This document shows, one piece after another, positions 1-6,706 of a stretch of DNA of 49,999 bases. The notes below the pieces were generated by a model, which worked only from the letters and a program-made list of their open reading frames with translations, made no database searches and had not been told where the DNA came from. The translations under genes were made by a program, and so were the position numbers. Origin of the DNA: Streptomyces verrucosisporus (GTDB lineage: Bacteria > Actinomycetota > Actinomycetes > Streptomycetales > Streptomycetaceae). Location: the NCBI RefSeq assembly GCF_017114865.1, contig NZ_JADEYH010000034.1:1-49999 (forward strand), in the 5' to 3' direction. How positions within the stretch are numbered: position 1 is the first letter of the stretch; each line of letters starts with the position of its first letter.

Positions 1-42
1 TGAACCTCTTTCATCCTGTACTGCAAGGGTGAAAGAGGTTCA
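1..42. repeat. 13-bp perfect inverted repeat, probable terminator of a gene to the left
   Basis: TGAACCTCTTTCA at 1-13 is repeated in perfect inversion at 30-42, with a 16-nt loop. It is AT-richer than its surroundings. The rest of 43-163 shows no gene. It could be the terminator of a gene outside the window; a mobile-element end is possible, but no partner end or transposase is seen. Confidence 0.6.
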
Positions 43-163
43 AGGAGATCAAGAAAGCGTGAACCGGACCGCCTTTCCAGGGGCCCATCACCTGAATTCC
101 GAAGTGCGGGGTTCCGGCGCAGCTTCAAAGGCCGGTTCGACGGCGCCTCGGAGGCCTGGTGGG

Positions 164-721
164 TCAGGTACGGCGGTGGAGGAGGCGGCCGGCGAGGATG
201 GTGGCGAGGCAGCTGCCGTCGGCGGCGTGGACGGCGAAGTCCGCGCGGACGCCCGCGGAGAGGGTGGCGGGACGGGGAGCGGGCAGGACGGTCAGGCCCG
301 AGCGCTGGACGGCGGTACGAACCGAAGGGCGGGCGAAGGGGCCGACGACGGAGGTGACGCCCTCGCGCAGGAGGCGCTGCAGGCCTCGGCGGGCGCTGTG
401 GCCCCAGCGCACCTCGTCCATGGGGAGGGCAGCCAGGGCGGGGCCCGTGAGCGGTTCGGTGTCGGGGATGCCGGGCAGGCCCACTTCTCGCGGGTCCGGG
501 TGGTAGGCGGCCTCCAGCCACGCCACCGCGTCCACCGCGCAGCGGCCGGGGGCCAGTTCGCCGGGCCAGTGGCGGACGCGGGCGGCCGGATACGTCTCGG
601 CGAGGGAGCCCGCGGGGCCGATCGCCGCCATCCGGTCGCCCTCGACCGCCACCGCGTGCCCGTCCAGTCGCTCGCCGTCCTCGGTGAGGCGGACGGCGAG
701 CGGGGCGTGGATCGTCAGCAC
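164..721 (-). CDS. Imidazolonepropionase/amidohydrolase-like protein lacking the metal-binding HxH
   Basis: 185 aa, GTG start, lying 21 bp after mqnC and probably co-transcribed. The N-terminus resembles the composite beta-sandwich of amidohydrolases. Where catalytic members carry LTPGLVNxHxH, this protein has LAPGRCAVDAVAWLE, so the first metal ligands are absent, and it is under half the length of an active enzyme. I infer a non-catalytic or repurposed domain rather than a working deaminase. No clear Shine-Dalgarno sequence precedes the start. Confidence 0.75.
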   Translation of the reverse strand: MLTIHAPLAVRLTEDGERLDGHAVAVEGDRMAAIGPAGSLAETYPAARVRHWPGELAPGRCAVDAVAWLEAAYHPDPREVGLPGIPDTEPLTGPALAALPMDEVRWGHSARRGLQRLLREGVTSVVGPFARPSVRTAVQRSGLTVLPAPRPATLSAGVRADFAVHAADGSCLATILAGRLLHRRT

Positions 722-742
722 GGGATCGCGGGGCGAGGGCGG

Positions 743-1942
743 TCAGCCGGCGTCGATGAGCTTCAGTTCGGGGTGCGCGGTGCCGCCCTCGATCGCGGTC
801 GAGGACAGGTGGGAGACGACGCGGTCGTCCACCGGGTCCTGCGCCGGGTCGTCGTGGACGACCAGGTGCTCGTACGTCGTCGAGCGCTGCGCCGGGACGC
901 GTCCGGCCTTGCGGATGAGGTCGATCAGCTCCATGCGGTTGGAGCGGTGCTTCGCGCCGGCCGAGGAGACGACGTTCTCCTCCAGCATCACCGAGCCGAG
1001 GTCGTCCGCGCCGTAGTGCAGGGAGAGCTGGCCGATCTCCTTGCCCGTCGTCAGCCAGGAGCCCTGGATGTGGGCGACGTTGTCCAGGAAGAGCCGGGCG
1101 ACGGCCAGGATGCGCAGGTACTCGAAGATCGTGGCCTGGGTGCGGCCCTTGAGGTGGTTGTTCTCCGGCTGGTAGGTGTACGGGATGAAGGCGCGGAAGC
1201 CGCCGGTGCGGTCCTGCACGTCGCGGATCATCCGCAGGTGCTCGATGCGCTCGGCGTTGGTCTCGCCGGTGCCCATCAGCATGGTGGAGGTGGACTCCAC
1301 GCCCAGGCCGTGGGCGGTCTCCATGATCTCCAGCCAGCGCTCGCCGGACTCCTTCAGCGGCGCGATCGCCTTGCGCGGGCGCTCGGGGAGCAGTTCGGCG
1401 CCTGCGCCGGCGAAGGAGTCCAGGCCGGCGTCGTGGATGCGGCGGATCGCGTCCTCCACCGTCACGCCCGAGATGCGGGCCATGTGCTCGACCTCGGAGG
1501 CGCCCAGGGAGTGGATCACCAGCTCGGGGAAGCGCTTCTTGATCGCCGAGAAGTGCTCCTCGTAGTACTCCACACCGAAGTCGGGGTGGTGGCCGCCCTG
1601 GAACATGATCTGGGTGCCGCCCAGCGCCACGGTCTCCTCACAGCGGCGCAGGATGTCGTCCAGGTCCCTGGTCCAGCCCTTGTCCGTGTCCTTCGGGGCG
1701 GCGTAGAAGGCGCAGAACCGGCAGGCGGTCACACAGACGTTGGTGTAGTTGATGTTCCGCTCGATGATGTACGTGGCGATGTGCTCGGTGCCCGCGTACC
1801 GGCGGCGGCGCACCGTGTCGGCGGCCTGCCCAAGCGCGTGCAGCGGGGCGTGCCGGTAGAGCTCCAACGCCTCCTCCGCGCTGATCCGCCCGCCTCCGGC
1901 GGCGCGGTCGAGTACGGACTGGAGGTCGGCGTTATCGGTCAC
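743..1942 (-). CDS. mqnC: Cyclic dehypoxanthinyl futalosine synthase (radical SAM)
   Basis: 399 aa. It converts dehypoxanthine futalosine to its cyclic form in the futalosine route to menaquinone. The radical-SAM cluster motif CxxxCxxC is C70-C74-C77 (NVCVTACRFCAF), followed by the MqnC/MqnE-type barrel with GGTQIMFQGG and the QGSWLTTGKEIGQ segment. An open frame continues far upstream, but its N-terminal part is arginine/proline-rich nonsense antisense to mqnA. The GTG at 1942 has AGAGGA upstream and gives the family length. Part of an mqnA-mqnC-164..721 run. Confidence 0.95.
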   Translation of the reverse strand: MTDNADLQSVLDRAAGGGRISAEEALELYRHAPLHALGQAADTVRRRRYAGTEHIATYIIERNINYTNVCVTACRFCAFYAAPKDTDKGWTRDLDDILRRCEETVALGGTQIMFQGGHHPDFGVEYYEEHFSAIKKRFPELVIHSLGASEVEHMARISGVTVEDAIRRIHDAGLDSFAGAGAELLPERPRKAIAPLKESGERWLEIMETAHGLGVESTSTMLMGTGETNAERIEHLRMIRDVQDRTGGFRAFIPYTYQPENNHLKGRTQATIFEYLRILAVARLFLDNVAHIQGSWLTTGKEIGQLSLHYGADDLGSVMLEENVVSSAGAKHRSNRMELIDLIRKAGRVPAQRSTTYEHLVVHDDPAQDPVDDRVVSHLSSTAIEGGTAHPELKLIDAG

Positions 1943-2112
1943 CGGGCGGTCCTCTCGGGCTTGGCGGTCGGGTCGGCCGGGCCGGCCGGTGCGCGGCGGC
2001 ACGGCGTCCGATCCAGCGTACGCCAGCGTCCTGGCGGCCTTTCGGCAGGTCAGTTCCGCTCCGGTCGGGCGGGGCCGGGGCGATGCGGCGGCCGGGACGG
2101 CGGGGTACGGCC

Positions 2113-2988
2113 TCAGCTCAGGAGTTCCACGCGCACATCGGCCGGGAATCCGGTGGTGGGCCCGGTCCGGCGGGCGAACTCGGCGATGCCGCCGAGCTGT
2201 TCGGGGCCCAGCCGGAAGTCCAGGGTGGTGAAGTAGCGCTCCAGCAGCTCGGCGTCGAAGGCCTCCCAGCGGGCCGCCTGCTCGGCCACCTTGCCGACCT
2301 CCTCCAGGGACAGGTCGCGTGAGTCGAGGAAGGCCCGGTGGACCTCCCGCACGGTCTCCGGCTCGCGCTCCAGGTAGTCGCGGCGGGCGGCGAAGACGGC
2401 GAAGACGAACGGAAGGCCCGTCCACTCCTTCCACATCAGCCCCAGATCGTGGACCTGGAGGCCGAGCCGGGGCGCGTCGTGGAGGGAGGCGCGCAGCGCG
2501 GCGTCGCCGATCAGCACGGCGGCCTGGGCCTCCTGCATCATCAGGCCGAGGTCGGGCGGGCAGGTGTAGTAGTCGGGTGCGATGCCGTGGCGCTCGGCGA
2601 GCAGCAGCTGGGCAAGCCGCACGGAGGTGCGGGACGTGGAGCCGAGGGCGACGCGCTCGCCGTCGAGGGCGGCCAGCGGCACCTTGGAGACGATCACGCA
2701 GGACATCACCGGGCCGTCACAGCCCACCGCGATATCCGGCAGCGCGACCAGCCGGCCGGCGTTGCGGAGGAATTCCACGAGGGTGATCGGGCCGATATCG
2801 AGACCCCCGTTCACCAGCTGTTCGCTCAGTTTCTCCGGGGTGTCCTTGGTGAGCTCCAGGTCCAGCAGGGTGCCGGTGCGGGCGAGCCCCCAGTAGAGGG
2901 GCAGGCAGTTGAGGAACTGGATGTGCCCGACGCGGGGCCGCCTCCGCAGGGGCTCGGCGACGGGCTGGTCAGCGTCATTGGTGTCCAC
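2113..2988 (-). CDS. mqnA: Chorismate dehydratase of the futalosine pathway
   Basis: 291 aa. It dehydrates chorismate to 3-[(1-carboxyvinyl)oxy]benzoate, the first committed step of the futalosine menaquinone pathway. It has the periplasmic-binding-protein-like MqnA fold, with the N-terminal strand VGHIQFLNCLPLYWG, GSTSRTSVRLAQLLL and VLIGDAALR typical of the family. It starts with GTG; TAGCCT lies 6 nt before it, so a leaderless transcript is possible. A gap of 170 bp separates it from mqnC on the same strand. Divergent from the cold-shock gene. Confidence 0.95.
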   Translation of the reverse strand: MDTNDADQPVAEPLRRRPRVGHIQFLNCLPLYWGLARTGTLLDLELTKDTPEKLSEQLVNGGLDIGPITLVEFLRNAGRLVALPDIAVGCDGPVMSCVIVSKVPLAALDGERVALGSTSRTSVRLAQLLLAERHGIAPDYYTCPPDLGLMMQEAQAAVLIGDAALRASLHDAPRLGLQVHDLGLMWKEWTGLPFVFAVFAARRDYLEREPETVREVHRAFLDSRDLSLEEVGKVAEQAARWEAFDAELLERYFTTLDFRLGPEQLGGIAEFARRTGPTTGFPADVRVELLS

Positions 2989-3084
2989 CTCGCGAGGCTA
3001 TCCCCGCAGGTCCGGCTCGCCTCCTCGGGGGTGCTCACCCGGACGGGCGCGCCGGGACATGATCACCCTTCCACTCCGGTGGGC

Positions 3085-3229
3085 ACCGTGCTACGCTCAC
3101 AGCAAGTTGCAGTTTGGTTTCCCTTGCAGTACAGAGCCTGCGGAGCATGTGACCGCGGGCTCTCGTCGTTTTCAGAGTTCTTCAAAGGCTTCTGGAGCAG
3201 GGCAACCCTTATAGGCCCAAGGAGGGCTT
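3085..3229 (+). promoter_or_regulatory. Promoter and structured 5' leader of the cold-shock gene
   Basis: TACGCT at 3092-3097 is a plausible -10, with TTCCAC about 17 bp upstream as a weak -35. This predicts a leader of roughly 125 nt. Inside it, AGAGCCTGCGG (3133-3143) pairs with CCGCGGGCTCT (3153-3163) through a 9-nt loop with one G-U pair, and CGTCGTTTT follows, which is terminator-like. The start has AAGGAGGGCTT directly upstream. Long structured leaders are usual for cold-shock genes; attenuation here is inference. Confidence 0.55.
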
Positions 3230-3433
3230 ATGGCTACCGGAACCGTCAAGTGGTTCAACGCCGAAAAGGGCTTTGGCTTCATCGCCCAGGACGGCGGCGG
3301 TCCCGATGTGTTCGTTCACTACTCCGCGATCAACGCCAACGGTTTCCGTTCCCTGGAGGAGAACCAGGCGGTCACCTTCGACGTGACACAGGGCCCGAAG
3401 GGTCCGCAGGCGGAGAACGTCACCGCGGCCTGA
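3230..3433 (+). CDS. Cold-shock-domain RNA chaperone (CspA/ScoF type)
   Basis: 67 aa, a single cold-shock domain over its whole length. RNP1 (KGFGFI) and RNP2 (VFVHYS) motifs are both present after the standard start MATGTVKWFN. It binds single-stranded RNA or DNA, melts secondary structure and helps translation in the cold. A very strong Shine-Dalgarno sequence (AAGGAGGG) precedes the ATG. Monocistronic: it has its own leader and its own terminator. From memory it matches the position of scoF3 in S. coelicolor. Confidence 0.96.
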   Translation: MATGTVKWFNAEKGFGFIAQDGGGPDVFVHYSAINANGFRSLEENQAVTFDVTQGPKGPQAENVTAA

Positions 3434-3529
3434 GTTGCCCGGCTCGGCCAGACGCCCTGGCCGTGACGGTGTACGTCCGCCCGTGAGGGCGGTACGGCGC
3501 CGGCAGACGACCGGATAAGCAGTACCCAA

Positions 3530-3565
3530 GGAGCCCCCGTCACGACGGGGGCTCCTGCCTTTTCC
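3530..3565 (+). terminator. Terminator of the cold-shock gene
   Basis: GGAGCCCCCGT (3530-3540) and ACGGGGGCTCC (3545-3555) form a perfect 11-bp stem with a CACG tetraloop, followed by TGCCTTTTCC. A smaller hairpin, CCGCCC-GTGA-GGGCGG, lies at 3477-3492. Confidence 0.9.
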
Positions 3566-3723
3566 CCGCTCGGCTCCGGCACCGCCGGCCCGGTGGGTCC
3601 GACGCCGCTCGGTGCGGTGGCACGGGGGGCACGTGAAGAGACGCGGCGGGCCCCGGTGGGCTCCCTGATCCGGGAGCCCGCCGGGGCCCGTGCTCGTTGC
3701 GGCCGGTCGCCGCGCGGGGCCGG

Positions 3724-5208
3724 TCAGGCGGTGGCGGGGGCCGGCTCGCCGCTCCGGCGGTCTCCCGCGCCTGCGGCGGGAGTGGTGCCGCCGGTCCCGC
3801 CGGCACCCTCGGTGCCGTCGAGGTCGTCGATGTCGAAGCTCCGGGCTTGGCGGAAGGCGTCCAGGTCGAGGATCCTCTCCCTGGCCGCGACCACGACCGG
3901 GACCGCCGCCTGGCCGGCGACGTTGGTGGCCGTCCGGATCATGTCCAGGACCGGGTCGATCGCCAGCAGCAGACCCACGCCCTCCAGCGGCAGGCCGAGG
4001 GTGGACAGGGTCAGCGTGGTCATCACGGTGGCGCCGGTGAGGCCGGCGGTGGCGGCGGAGCCGATGACCGAGACGAAGGCGATCAGCACGTAGTCGCCGA
4101 TGCCGAGGGAGATACCGAAGATCTCCGCGACGAAGATCGCGGCGAGCGCCGGGTAGACCGCGGCGCAGCCGTCCATCTTGGTGGTGGCCCCGAACGGCGC
4201 GGCGAAGGAGGCGTACTCCCTGGGCACTCCGAGCCGTTCGACGGCCTTCTGGGTCACCGGCATGGTGCCGACCGAGGAGCGGGAGACGAAGCCCAGCTGG
4301 ATGGCGGGCCAGGCACCGCGGAAGAACTGCAGCGGGCTGACCCGGGCCGCCAGCGCCAGCAGCAGCGGGTAGACGCCGAACATCACCAGCAGGGAGCCGA
4401 TGTAGACGTCGGCGGTGAAGGTGGCGTACTGGCCGATCAGGTCCCAGCCGTACTGGTCGATGGCGCGGCCGATCAGGCCGAGGGTGCCCAGCGGGGCCAG
4501 CCGGATGACCCACCACAGGGCCTTCTGCAGCAGGGTGAGGGCCGACTCGGAGAAGGAGAGCAGCGGTGCGGCCTTCTCCCCGATCCGCAGGGCGGCGACA
4601 CCGGCGACGGCGGCCATGAAGACGATCTGCAGGACGTTCAGCTCGGTGAACGGCGTGATCACGTCGGTGGGGATGATCCCGGTGAGGAAGTCCAGCCAGG
4701 AGCCCGCCTGTTCGGGCCGGGCGCCGTCCTTCGGGGACAGCCCGGTGCCCGCGCCCGGGTTGGTGAGCAGACCGATGGTCAGGCCGATCCCGACGGCGAT
4801 CAGCGAGGTGGCCATGAACCACAGCAGGGTGCGGCCGGCCAGCCGGGCGGCGCCCGAGACGTTCCGCAGGTTGGTGATCGAGACGGTGATCGCGAAGAAG
4901 ACCAGCGGGCCGACGGCCAGCTTCAGCAGCTGGACGAAGGTACCGCCGACCTTGTCGAGGGCGGTGCTGAGCCAGGCGACGTCGCCGCTGCGGGCGACCC
5001 AGCCCAACAGGGCTCCCAGGACCAGGCCGAGGAGTATCTGGGCCCAGAAGGGGATTCTGGCGAGACCGGTGCGGCGCTTCGGCGCGGTGGGCGCGGTCTC
5101 GCCGGCTGTGGCGGTCCCGGCGGTCGAGCCGGACTCACCGGTCGGGGCGGACTCGCCGGGCGCGCTTGATGGCGTGTTGGAGGACACGGACACACTCCGG
5201 TGGGACAT
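3724..5208 (-). CDS. DAACS-family cation symporter (dicarboxylate/amino acid), possibly a cystine carrier
   Basis: 494 aa. A Ser/Thr/Ala-rich tail of about 45 residues precedes about eight membrane segments of the GltP/DctA/TcyP fold. The substrate signature near TM8 reads DMIRT (D422, R425), keeping the carboxylate-binding arginine. In the following NVAGQ the aspartate that normally ligates sodium is replaced by Q433. The hydrophilic C-tail is about 45 residues. ATG at 5208 has only a weak ribosome site; GTG at 5187, after GGAG, is an alternative. A cysteine-bearing leader peptide lies upstream, which suggests a sulfur amino-acid substrate, but this is inference. Confidence 0.88.
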   Translation of the reverse strand: MSHRSVSVSSNTPSSAPGESAPTGESGSTAGTATAGETAPTAPKRRTGLARIPFWAQILLGLVLGALLGWVARSGDVAWLSTALDKVGGTFVQLLKLAVGPLVFFAITVSITNLRNVSGAARLAGRTLLWFMATSLIAVGIGLTIGLLTNPGAGTGLSPKDGARPEQAGSWLDFLTGIIPTDVITPFTELNVLQIVFMAAVAGVAALRIGEKAAPLLSFSESALTLLQKALWWVIRLAPLGTLGLIGRAIDQYGWDLIGQYATFTADVYIGSLLVMFGVYPLLLALAARVSPLQFFRGAWPAIQLGFVSRSSVGTMPVTQKAVERLGVPREYASFAAPFGATTKMDGCAAVYPALAAIFVAEIFGISLGIGDYVLIAFVSVIGSAATAGLTGATVMTTLTLSTLGLPLEGVGLLLAIDPVLDMIRTATNVAGQAAVPVVVAARERILDLDAFRQARSFDIDDLDGTEGAGGTGGTTPAAGAGDRRSGEPAPATA

Positions 5209-5222
5209 GTGGCGGGGACAGA

Positions 5223-5283
5223 GTTCTCTGGGTTCTCAGGATTCTGCGTTCTGCGCGTTCTGTGCTTTCCGCGCGTTCCATGC
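5223..5283 (-). repeat. Degenerate 9-bp tandem repeats in the symporter 5' leader
   Basis: On the plus strand units start at 5223 (GTTCTCTGG), 5232 (GTTCTCAGG) and 5241 (ATTCTGC, shortened), then at 5248, 5257, 5266 and 5275 (GTTCTGCGC, GTTCTGTGC, TTTCCGCGC, GTTCCATGC). Read on the transcribed strand, these give repeated GCxxxGAAC-like words ending about 15 nt before the symporter start. Confidence 0.7.
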
Positions 5284-5334
5284 GTACGTCGAGGACTCGA
5301 CGGTCCCGGAGAACTCGGGAAGAGGGAAGAGGGC

Positions 5335-5350
5335 GCCGGAGGAATCCGGC
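5335..5350 (-). promoter_or_regulatory. Small hairpin after the leader peptide, candidate attenuator
   Basis: In the transcribed direction GCCGGA-TTCC-TCCGGC forms a 6-bp stem 20 nt after the leader-peptide stop, followed by the pyrimidine-rich run CCCTCTTCCCTCTTCC. It is weak as a stand-alone terminator, but well placed for attenuation coupled to leader translation. Confidence 0.35.
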
Positions 5351-5370
5351 CGCCTTGGGTCGCGCGGGAC

Positions 5371-5478
5371 TCAGCCGATGCGACAGGCCGCGGACAGGCA
5401 GCGGCAGAGGTCGACGTGCAGCCGGGCCACGAGCATCGTGCTCCTGACCTGGGGGATGGTGCGGGCTGCGGTCGTCAT
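5371..5478 (-). CDS. Putative cysteine-type leader peptide, 35 aa
   Basis: The peptide contains MLVARLHVDLCRCLSAACR, the hallmark of the short actinobacterial leader peptides (RLHVDLC...C) found before sulfur and cysteine genes; three Cys codons fall in the last eleven residues. ATG at 5478 follows GTGAGGACC. TAGCGT, a possible -10, ends 7 nt before the ATG, so the mRNA could instead be leaderless. The stop codon is 162 bp before the symporter start. The family is known as cysteine-responsive attenuators in mycobacteria; the role here is inferred from position. Confidence 0.8.
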   Translation of the reverse strand: MTTAARTIPQVRSTMLVARLHVDLCRCLSAACRIG

Positions 5479-5734
5479 GGTCCTCACGCTAACACCGGGC
5501 CCGGGGGTTTCCCGGGCGTCGCCTGGGCGGAACGGTTTCCGCCGACGCACAACGCCCCTGCGGGGAAAGGCATTCCCGGCGGAGCGTCGTGAGGGGGTGT
5601 GACGAGGGTTACGCGGTGCGGGGCGGTGTGACGGGCGGGGAGCGGCCCGGCGGCCTGTCCAGCCCCTCCGGTCCACCTTGCCCGCCCGGCCCGCGCTCCT
5701 GGGGGCTCGGTGTCCCGGCCCCGGGAGACCGGGC
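5479..5734. other. Non-coding interval upstream of the leader peptide
   Basis: No supported gene. It should hold the promoter for the leader peptide and symporter. Upstream of TAGCGT there is a CCCGGG-rich stretch but no recognisable -35. The DUF4229 gene is on the same strand and ends at 5735. Confidence 0.5.
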
Positions 5735-6091
5735 TCAGTCCTCCTGGCTCTGGTTGGCGGCCAGCTTCCGCTTGGCCCGGTCCATGCGCTCGGCGATCCG
5801 CACGGACATCTCGTCGCGCTGCCGGCGCAGCAGTACCAGGCTGAGCGGCGCGGAGACGACCATGGCGAGCATCAGCAGCCACAGCGGGTTGGCCTTGCCG
5901 ATGGCCTCGGGCAGTACGCCGACGTAGGCGAGCACCGCGACGACCACGAAGCAGGCGAGGAAGACGCCCAGGCGCATGGCCGTGTAGCGGAGCGTCGCGT
6001 GCGGCGTGCGGCCCGGCACCGTGCCGGACGCGGAGTCGGACGCGGCCTGCGGTGCCCTGTTCGTGTTGCCGGTCTCCGATGTGCTGGTCAC
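5735..6091 (-). CDS. DUF4229-type small membrane protein
   Basis: 118 aa. A polar N-terminus of about 35 residues is followed by two hydrophobic helices (LGVFLACFVVVAVLAYVGVL and PLWLLMLAMVVSAPLSLVLL) and a basic cytoplasmic tail containing RRQRDEMSVRIAERMDRAKRKL. This arrangement is the DUF4229 pattern, common beside mqnE in Streptomyces. Function is unknown; an accessory membrane role in respiration is only a guess from its neighbours. Confidence 0.85.
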   Translation of the reverse strand: MTSTSETGNTNRAPQAASDSASGTVPGRTPHATLRYTAMRLGVFLACFVVVAVLAYVGVLPEAIGKANPLWLLMLAMVVSAPLSLVLLRRQRDEMSVRIAERMDRAKRKLAANQSQED

Positions 6092-6118
6092 GGTGGTGGT
6101 CCTTTCGGCGTGGCCGGG

Positions 6119-6643
6119 TCAGCTGAGCCGGAGCCACATGGTGATGTCGTCCCGGAGGTCGTCGTCCGCGACGCGGATGGCGTCGGGCACGCGCCCGACC
6201 TCCTTGTAGCCGCACGAGCCGTAGAAGTGCTCCAGCCCGAGCCCGCCGCGGCAGGTGAGCCGGATGCCGCGGACGCCGTTCATACCCCGGGCGGCCTCCT
6301 CCACGGCGGCCATCAGGGCCCGTCCCTCGCCCCGGCCCTGGCGGTCGGGGCTCAGCATCACGGTGTACAGCCACACCCAGTGTCGCATCAGCCGGTGTGT
6401 GTTCGGCATCAGGAAGGCGGTGCCCGCGACCCGGTCCTCCTCGTCGTACGCCGCCAGCAGCCGGGCCCGCCCCTCGGCCATCGCCGTGAGGTGCCGGGTC
6501 AGCTCGGGCCGCACGTCCTCGGCGGTCACCGGCGGTACGAAGCCGACGGCGCCGCCCGCGTTGGTCACCCGCGCCCACAGGTCGCAGACCCCGTCGGCCA
6601 GCCGCCGGCCGACGGGAGGGTCGAGTACGTACCGCAGCGTCAT
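6119..6643 (-). CDS. GNAT-family N-acetyltransferase
   Basis: 174 aa. Central strands are followed by LSPDRQGRGEGRALMAAVEEAA, which matches the acetyl-CoA-binding motif A (R/Q-x-x-G-x-G/A), and by a C-terminal LEHFYGSCGYKEVGR segment typical of GNAT enzymes. The acceptor is unknown. It sits 27 bp upstream of the DUF4229 gene on the same strand and 63 bp after mqnE, so all three may be co-transcribed. Confidence 0.88.
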   Translation of the reverse strand: MTLRYVLDPPVGRRLADGVCDLWARVTNAGGAVGFVPPVTAEDVRPELTRHLTAMAEGRARLLAAYDEEDRVAGTAFLMPNTHRLMRHWVWLYTVMLSPDRQGRGEGRALMAAVEEAARGMNGVRGIRLTCRGGLGLEHFYGSCGYKEVGRVPDAIRVADDDLRDDITMWLRLS

Positions 6644-6706
6644 CGAGCCGTCCTCACCGATGTGTTCCGCCTCACCGATGTGTTCCGCGTCATGCCCGCC
6701 GCCGGG

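Noticed and set aside
80..165. tRNA-like GGTTC words near the left edge
   Set aside because: No acceptor stem, no anticodon arm and no CCA end could be folded.
29..2236. 735-codon plus-strand open frame
   Set aside because: Antisense shadow of mqnC and mqnA; Gly/Ala/Arg/Val-rich with no domain. Similar long shadows at 3697-5169 and 5678-8566 were rejected for the same reason.
5590..5625. Further sigma-BldN-like site on the minus strand (CGTAAC near 5610)
   Set aside because: No CGTTG-like -10 at 16 or 17 bp and no suitable downstream gene start.
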